Part shown: positions 61,559 through 64,000 of the stretch, piece after piece
Layout of the letters: each line of letters starts with the position of its first letter
Numbering within the stretch: position 1 is the stretch's first letter
NCBI GenBank assembly: GCA_015657535.1
Contig: JADHZB010002110.1
Location: 45,443 to 109,442, forward strand
DNA: 64,000 nucleotides
Direction of reading: 5' to 3'
Source: Nephromyces sp. MM_2019
Taxonomy: Eukaryota; Apicomplexa; Aconoidasida; Nephromycida
The notes under the pieces: model-generated
Told to the model about the DNA's origin: nothing
The model's database searches: none
Seen by the model: only the letters and a program-made list of their open reading frames with translations
Translations under genes and position numbers: made by a program

Positions 61559-63419
61559 TACCTAAAAAGTTGCGAGTTTCTAGTGAATTCACCCCACTGA
61601 GATTCTCACAAGGCTCACTCAAAGACGAAGAAGCTGCTGAGCAAAGAGAAACAGGAAGGAAAGCCACCATTATATCACTGAGCATAGGCTGCACTAGGCT
61701 ACTGGTACTTCTACAGTTTGCCCAAAGATATGAGATTGACTTCGTTTTCATATGCAGTGAGCTGCAAGGAAAAAGCTCAAAATTGACAGTCGTTTCACCA
61801 GTTAAACTCCAGTCCTGACAGTATGGAACTCCCTGTACGTACACCCCCAAAAACCAGGAAATTTTTCGCACACACAAGGTTTTTTTCCCAGGAAGAAATA
61901 TGATTCTGAAGGATGAGGGAGGGTAAGTGTACGAGGGGGGGAAATCAGCAGTTTGAAAGCACCAAAATGCGATAAAAATAGCGAAAATACAAGAAAGTAT
62001 GATGAGAGTTAGGAAACGGAAAGAAGAGAGAAGGAGGGAAGTGGGGTGAAGAAAGTGACGAGAGGAGCGTAGATAGACCTGCTGAGGGAGGAAGAATGTG
62101 AGCTTGACAGTGGAAAGTAGAGTGTAGATACACACACCAAATGATTCGGCAACAGCTTGAGTTCCAGAGCAAGAGGCGAATTTTACACACACATACTTAC
62201 TGATTGGTCAGCTTTCCCACACCCACTGCTCAAACTAGAGGTTATACACACACCTACTACCTCATCAAATTTCCCCAAACCCCACAGCTCAGACCAACCT
62301 ACACACACACGCACACCTACTCATTCGATAAACTGGACACGCATGCAGACTCTGAGAAAACAGCATAAAAAAGCTCGTATTCAGCTCAATACTACACCCG
62401 GATTTGGTGTACATACACCATATATAATCAAAAAAAGTCGGAAAAACCCCTAAAATCGCGAACAAAGATAGAATCTTTGAAGAAGCTGCAATTCACTGCC
62501 AATCATCAAATTCTATCATTTTCCTCTTCTAAACCATCTAAATGCTATAAAATTCTTCTTTTTCTTCTGTATAAAAAAAACTCCTCTTTCAATACAAATT
62601 AGAGGGAGAGTTGGCAGACTGTCACTGCTGTTTGAGTGTACGTACACCCACCACCTGCTAATCAAAAGCGTAGTAATACACACATATTGATACCTCAAAT
62701 GGGCGATTCCTAGCAATTAGTGACTTTGTATCGATCACCAGCAGATCATACTCCCTTGAAAGAAAGCCGTATAATGACTCTCTACCTCTGGGATCTGGTG
62801 AGCTACCTGTGTGCGCCAGAGTTTGGGAGTACTGTGTGTGTGTGTGTGTGTGTGTGAGAAGGGCGAGATAAGAGTATTCTTGTGCGGGTGGGCGGGGGAT
62901 GAGAATACTCTTGTGTGTGGAGGGTGGGGAAGATGAGAGTACCTTCTGTGTGTGTGACACGTAAACTGAGATGCAAAGCTTCTACAGTTTCAGTGAAAAA
63001 AATAGCTCGACTGCAGGTTATCACATACGCCATAAGCATACAGAGAGAGATTACTTGCTTACTTACTTATTTACACACACACATATACCTATATAGCTGA
63101 GCACAAAGAGAGGTATATGAGCACGCAAATACACATATCACTCACACACAGACATACATCACCCACAGAAATTTAACACACGGTTCAGTATTCTCACAAA
63201 TGCCTTACACACACATACATCCCATACACACACACACATCCCTCACACATGTCTACCACATACACATCCCTCAGACACACATCCCTCACCTGATTCCGTA
63301 TAATGCTCTAAAAGAGCGTGTGCAGGTAGCTCGCTAATCATAGTCCACTTCTCCAGCTCTGGAGAGATTTGCTCATCAAACTGCATATCCTTTGGTATAT
63401 CCATATAACTCAACATCTC
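56562..63419 (-). CDS. Unrecognised multi-exon protein with C-terminal coiled coil, 12 exons
   Basis: Exons: 63290-63419, 62694-62806, 61562-61832, 60372-60883, 59750-59959, 59431-59501, 58944-59025, 58590-58632, 57949-58066, 57513-57576, 57374-57432, 56562-56619. All phases agree; about 576 aa, ending LDGILEDLNESLEKKAS. The first exon follows an acceptor (CTTAACAG) and has an ATG as its second codon (63416), so it may hold the start or continue upstream. N-terminal half: globular-looking (SPELEKWTMISELPAHALLE, LSREYDLLVIDTKSLIARNR). Middle: acidic, low-complexity. From LREKYEQLLIEEYRFARKNG on, mostly helical and charged. A classical GTGAGT donor at 57971 competes with the one used at 57948; using it forces a different tenth exon (e.g. 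CIASMK). No family recognised; a BAR-like or tether-type coiled coil is possible but unproven. Introns carry long TG and CA tracts. Confidence 0.6.
56689..57029 (-). repeat. ~61-bp minisatellite, five full copies, each with a (TG)n core
   Basis: On the minus strand each unit is (TG)8-11 followed by a fixed non-repetitive part; on the plus strand that part reads CAGTAAGATAATATACAGTG then ACTGGCACCCAGCAAGATAA. The phrase GGCACCCAGCAAGATA occurs five times and a sixth unit is truncated at 57015-57035. The array fills the last intron (56620-57373) of the minus-strand gene. All three minus frames are open through it, giving three spurious 150-178-codon frames. Confidence 0.95.
57751..57900. repeat. 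60-bp tandem repeat, ~2.4 copies
   Basis: Unit containing AGACGCCCATGT, a TATATATACATGTCC core, CCTGTGTGTACAGATACATT and CGTGTATGTAC, starting 57751 and 57811 with the third copy breaking into a TG run at 57884. Copies differ by a few bases. It lies in the intron between 57576 and 57949, with TG on the plus strand, i.e. CA in the gene's RNA. Confidence 0.9.
59306..59430 (-). repeat. (TG)n with TTTG interruptions, immediately at a splice donor
   Basis: On the minus strand the tract runs straight from the donor of the exon 59431-59501 (AAAAG then GTGTGTGTG) for about 125 bases, with periodic TTTG interruptions. Confidence 0.9.
60905..61137 (+). repeat. TG-rich low-complexity tract (CA in the minus-strand gene's RNA)
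   Basis: Plus-strand GTGTGTG runs mixed with GTGCGTG/GGTGGG phrases. Located in the 3' part of the intron 60884-61561, whose 5' part carries the opposite polarity. Confidence 0.75.
61496..61557 (-). repeat. (TG)n just after a splice donor, with a TGTCAGTTTTCATGTG insert
   Basis: The donor of exon 61562-61832 (GTATTTG) is followed by about 17 TG units, then TCAGTTTTCATG and more TG. The same insert recurs in the 28-bp array at the right edge of the window. Confidence 0.85.
62830..62860 (+). repeat. (TG)n microsatellite
   Basis: About 13 TG units on the plus strand, 25 bp outside the acceptor of exon 62694-62806, hence a CA run in the gene's RNA in the polypyrimidine region. Two copies of a GATGAGARTACTYTTGTGTG-like phrase follow to 62960. 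Confidence 0.85.
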
Positions 63420-63914
63420 CTGTTAAGCATTAGCAGAGTTGCTTGATTTTACATAATATGAAAAGGGAAAGCATTTTCATTAAACACACACACACACCGA
63501 CTGAAAAAGAGCACACAAAAACAGACAAAAAGAAATGCAAGCAAAAAGAAACTGGCACAAAAATGCACACACACCTGTACAGACACCCACACACAAACCC
63601 CCATACATACCCCCACGCACACCACAAACTCAAAAAAACAGACGATCACACGCCTACACGCAAATCAACACACACATCCAATTACACTCACAAAAGCCCA
63701 CAAATACACCCACACATAACCACACAAACCCACACGCACCTAAACATACACCCGCACACATATGCACGCAAGAACTGCCCAAAAACTGAGATACACACGC
63801 ACACACACGAAGCACGATAAAACACACTCACTACACACACTAAACATACAAACATACTCAAGCGTACACTCAAATATACACAAAAAAACACACGAACAAG
63901 CTAAAGCGCATACA
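63420..63914. repeat. CA-rich low-complexity region
   Basis: Plus-strand CACACA/CACCCACA sequence with AAAC interruptions, open in several frames on both strands (HTHTPTE-type and VCVCV-type peptides). If the minus-strand gene continues upstream this is its intron; otherwise it is its 5' flank. Confidence 0.7.
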
Positions 63915-64000
63915 CACATGAAAACTGACACACACACACACACACATGAAAACTGACACACACACACACACACATGAAAACTGACACACACACACACACA
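63914..64000 (-). repeat. 28-bp tandem array, three copies, cut by the window edge
   Basis: ATGAAAACTGAC followed by an ACACAC run recurs with its ATG at 63918, 63946 and 63974, an exact 28-bp period. Minus-strand unit: (TG)n TCAGTTTTCAT. The array continues to the last base of the window. Confidence 0.93.

Noticed and set aside
61293..62192. 299-codon minus-strand ORF
   Set aside because: Only 61562-61832 keeps phase with neighbours; the rest crosses a TG tract and intron sequence.
63430..63997. Several 60-125-codon frames on both strands at the right edge
   Set aside because: CA-rich low-complexity translations with no non-repetitive core.
63914..64000. CRISPR-like array (regular 28-bp period)
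   Set aside because: There are no unique spacers: the period is a fixed unit plus a CA run, in an intron-rich eukaryotic genome.

Overview
This is a eukaryotic nuclear window of low to moderate GC. No prokaryotic operon layout is visible: nearly every convincing gene is broken by spliceosomal introns with GT..AG ends, and open frames longer than about 100 codons are mostly simple-repeat artefacts. Joining exons by hand so that splice phases agree gave five conserved genes: a ZFAND5/6-like A20/AN1 zinc-finger protein (4386-6397, -), ubiquitin-conjugating enzyme UBC13 (16539-19728, -), an AIM24-family protein (25754-28673, -, 5' end unresolved), SSU processome protein UTP7/WDR46 (30664-42370, +, 15 exons) and an EB1-type microtubule plus-end protein (46825-49194, -). 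Two more multi-exon genes are supported by splice-phase consistency only: a predicted secreted coiled-coil protein (44985-46489, +) and a 12-exon unrecognised protein (56562-63419, -, 5' end possibly outside the window). The short TTTAGGG-like tract and the gene style fit an alveolate/apicomplexan-type protist, but the organism was not identified and this is only inference.

Layout. 1-4.4 kb: repeat-bearing DNA with no gene recognised. 4.4-6.4 kb: zinc-finger gene. 6.4-16.5 kb: mostly unassigned, with an 86-bp perfect tandem duplication and a possible pair of terminal coiled-coil exons on the minus strand. 16.5-19.7 kb: UBC13. 19.7-25.7 kb: unassigned, with two long inverted repeats. 25.7-30.6 kb: AIM24-like gene and the divergent gap to UTP7. 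30.7-42.4 kb: UTP7, whose 1.5 kb of coding sequence is spread over 11.7 kb by introns full of TG tracts and minisatellites. 42.4-45 kb: unassigned. 45-49.2 kb: a convergent pair, the secreted coiled-coil gene and EB1. 49.2-56.5 kb: unassigned except for candidate exons. 56.5-64 kb: TG/CA-rich unrecognised gene and repeat arrays.

The genes do not form a pathway. UBC13 (K63 ubiquitin chains) and the A20/AN1 protein (such fingers commonly bind ubiquitin) share a ubiquitin theme, but adjacency in a eukaryote is weak evidence. The most unusual property is the introns: in the UTP7 and 56-63 kb genes many begin directly with GTGTGTG and carry long (TG)n/(CA)n tracts and minisatellites, whereas UBC13, A20/AN1, EB1 and the secreted gene have ordinary introns. 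The second is a possible set of genes built from short exons that are exact multiples of three, encoding charged helical protein.
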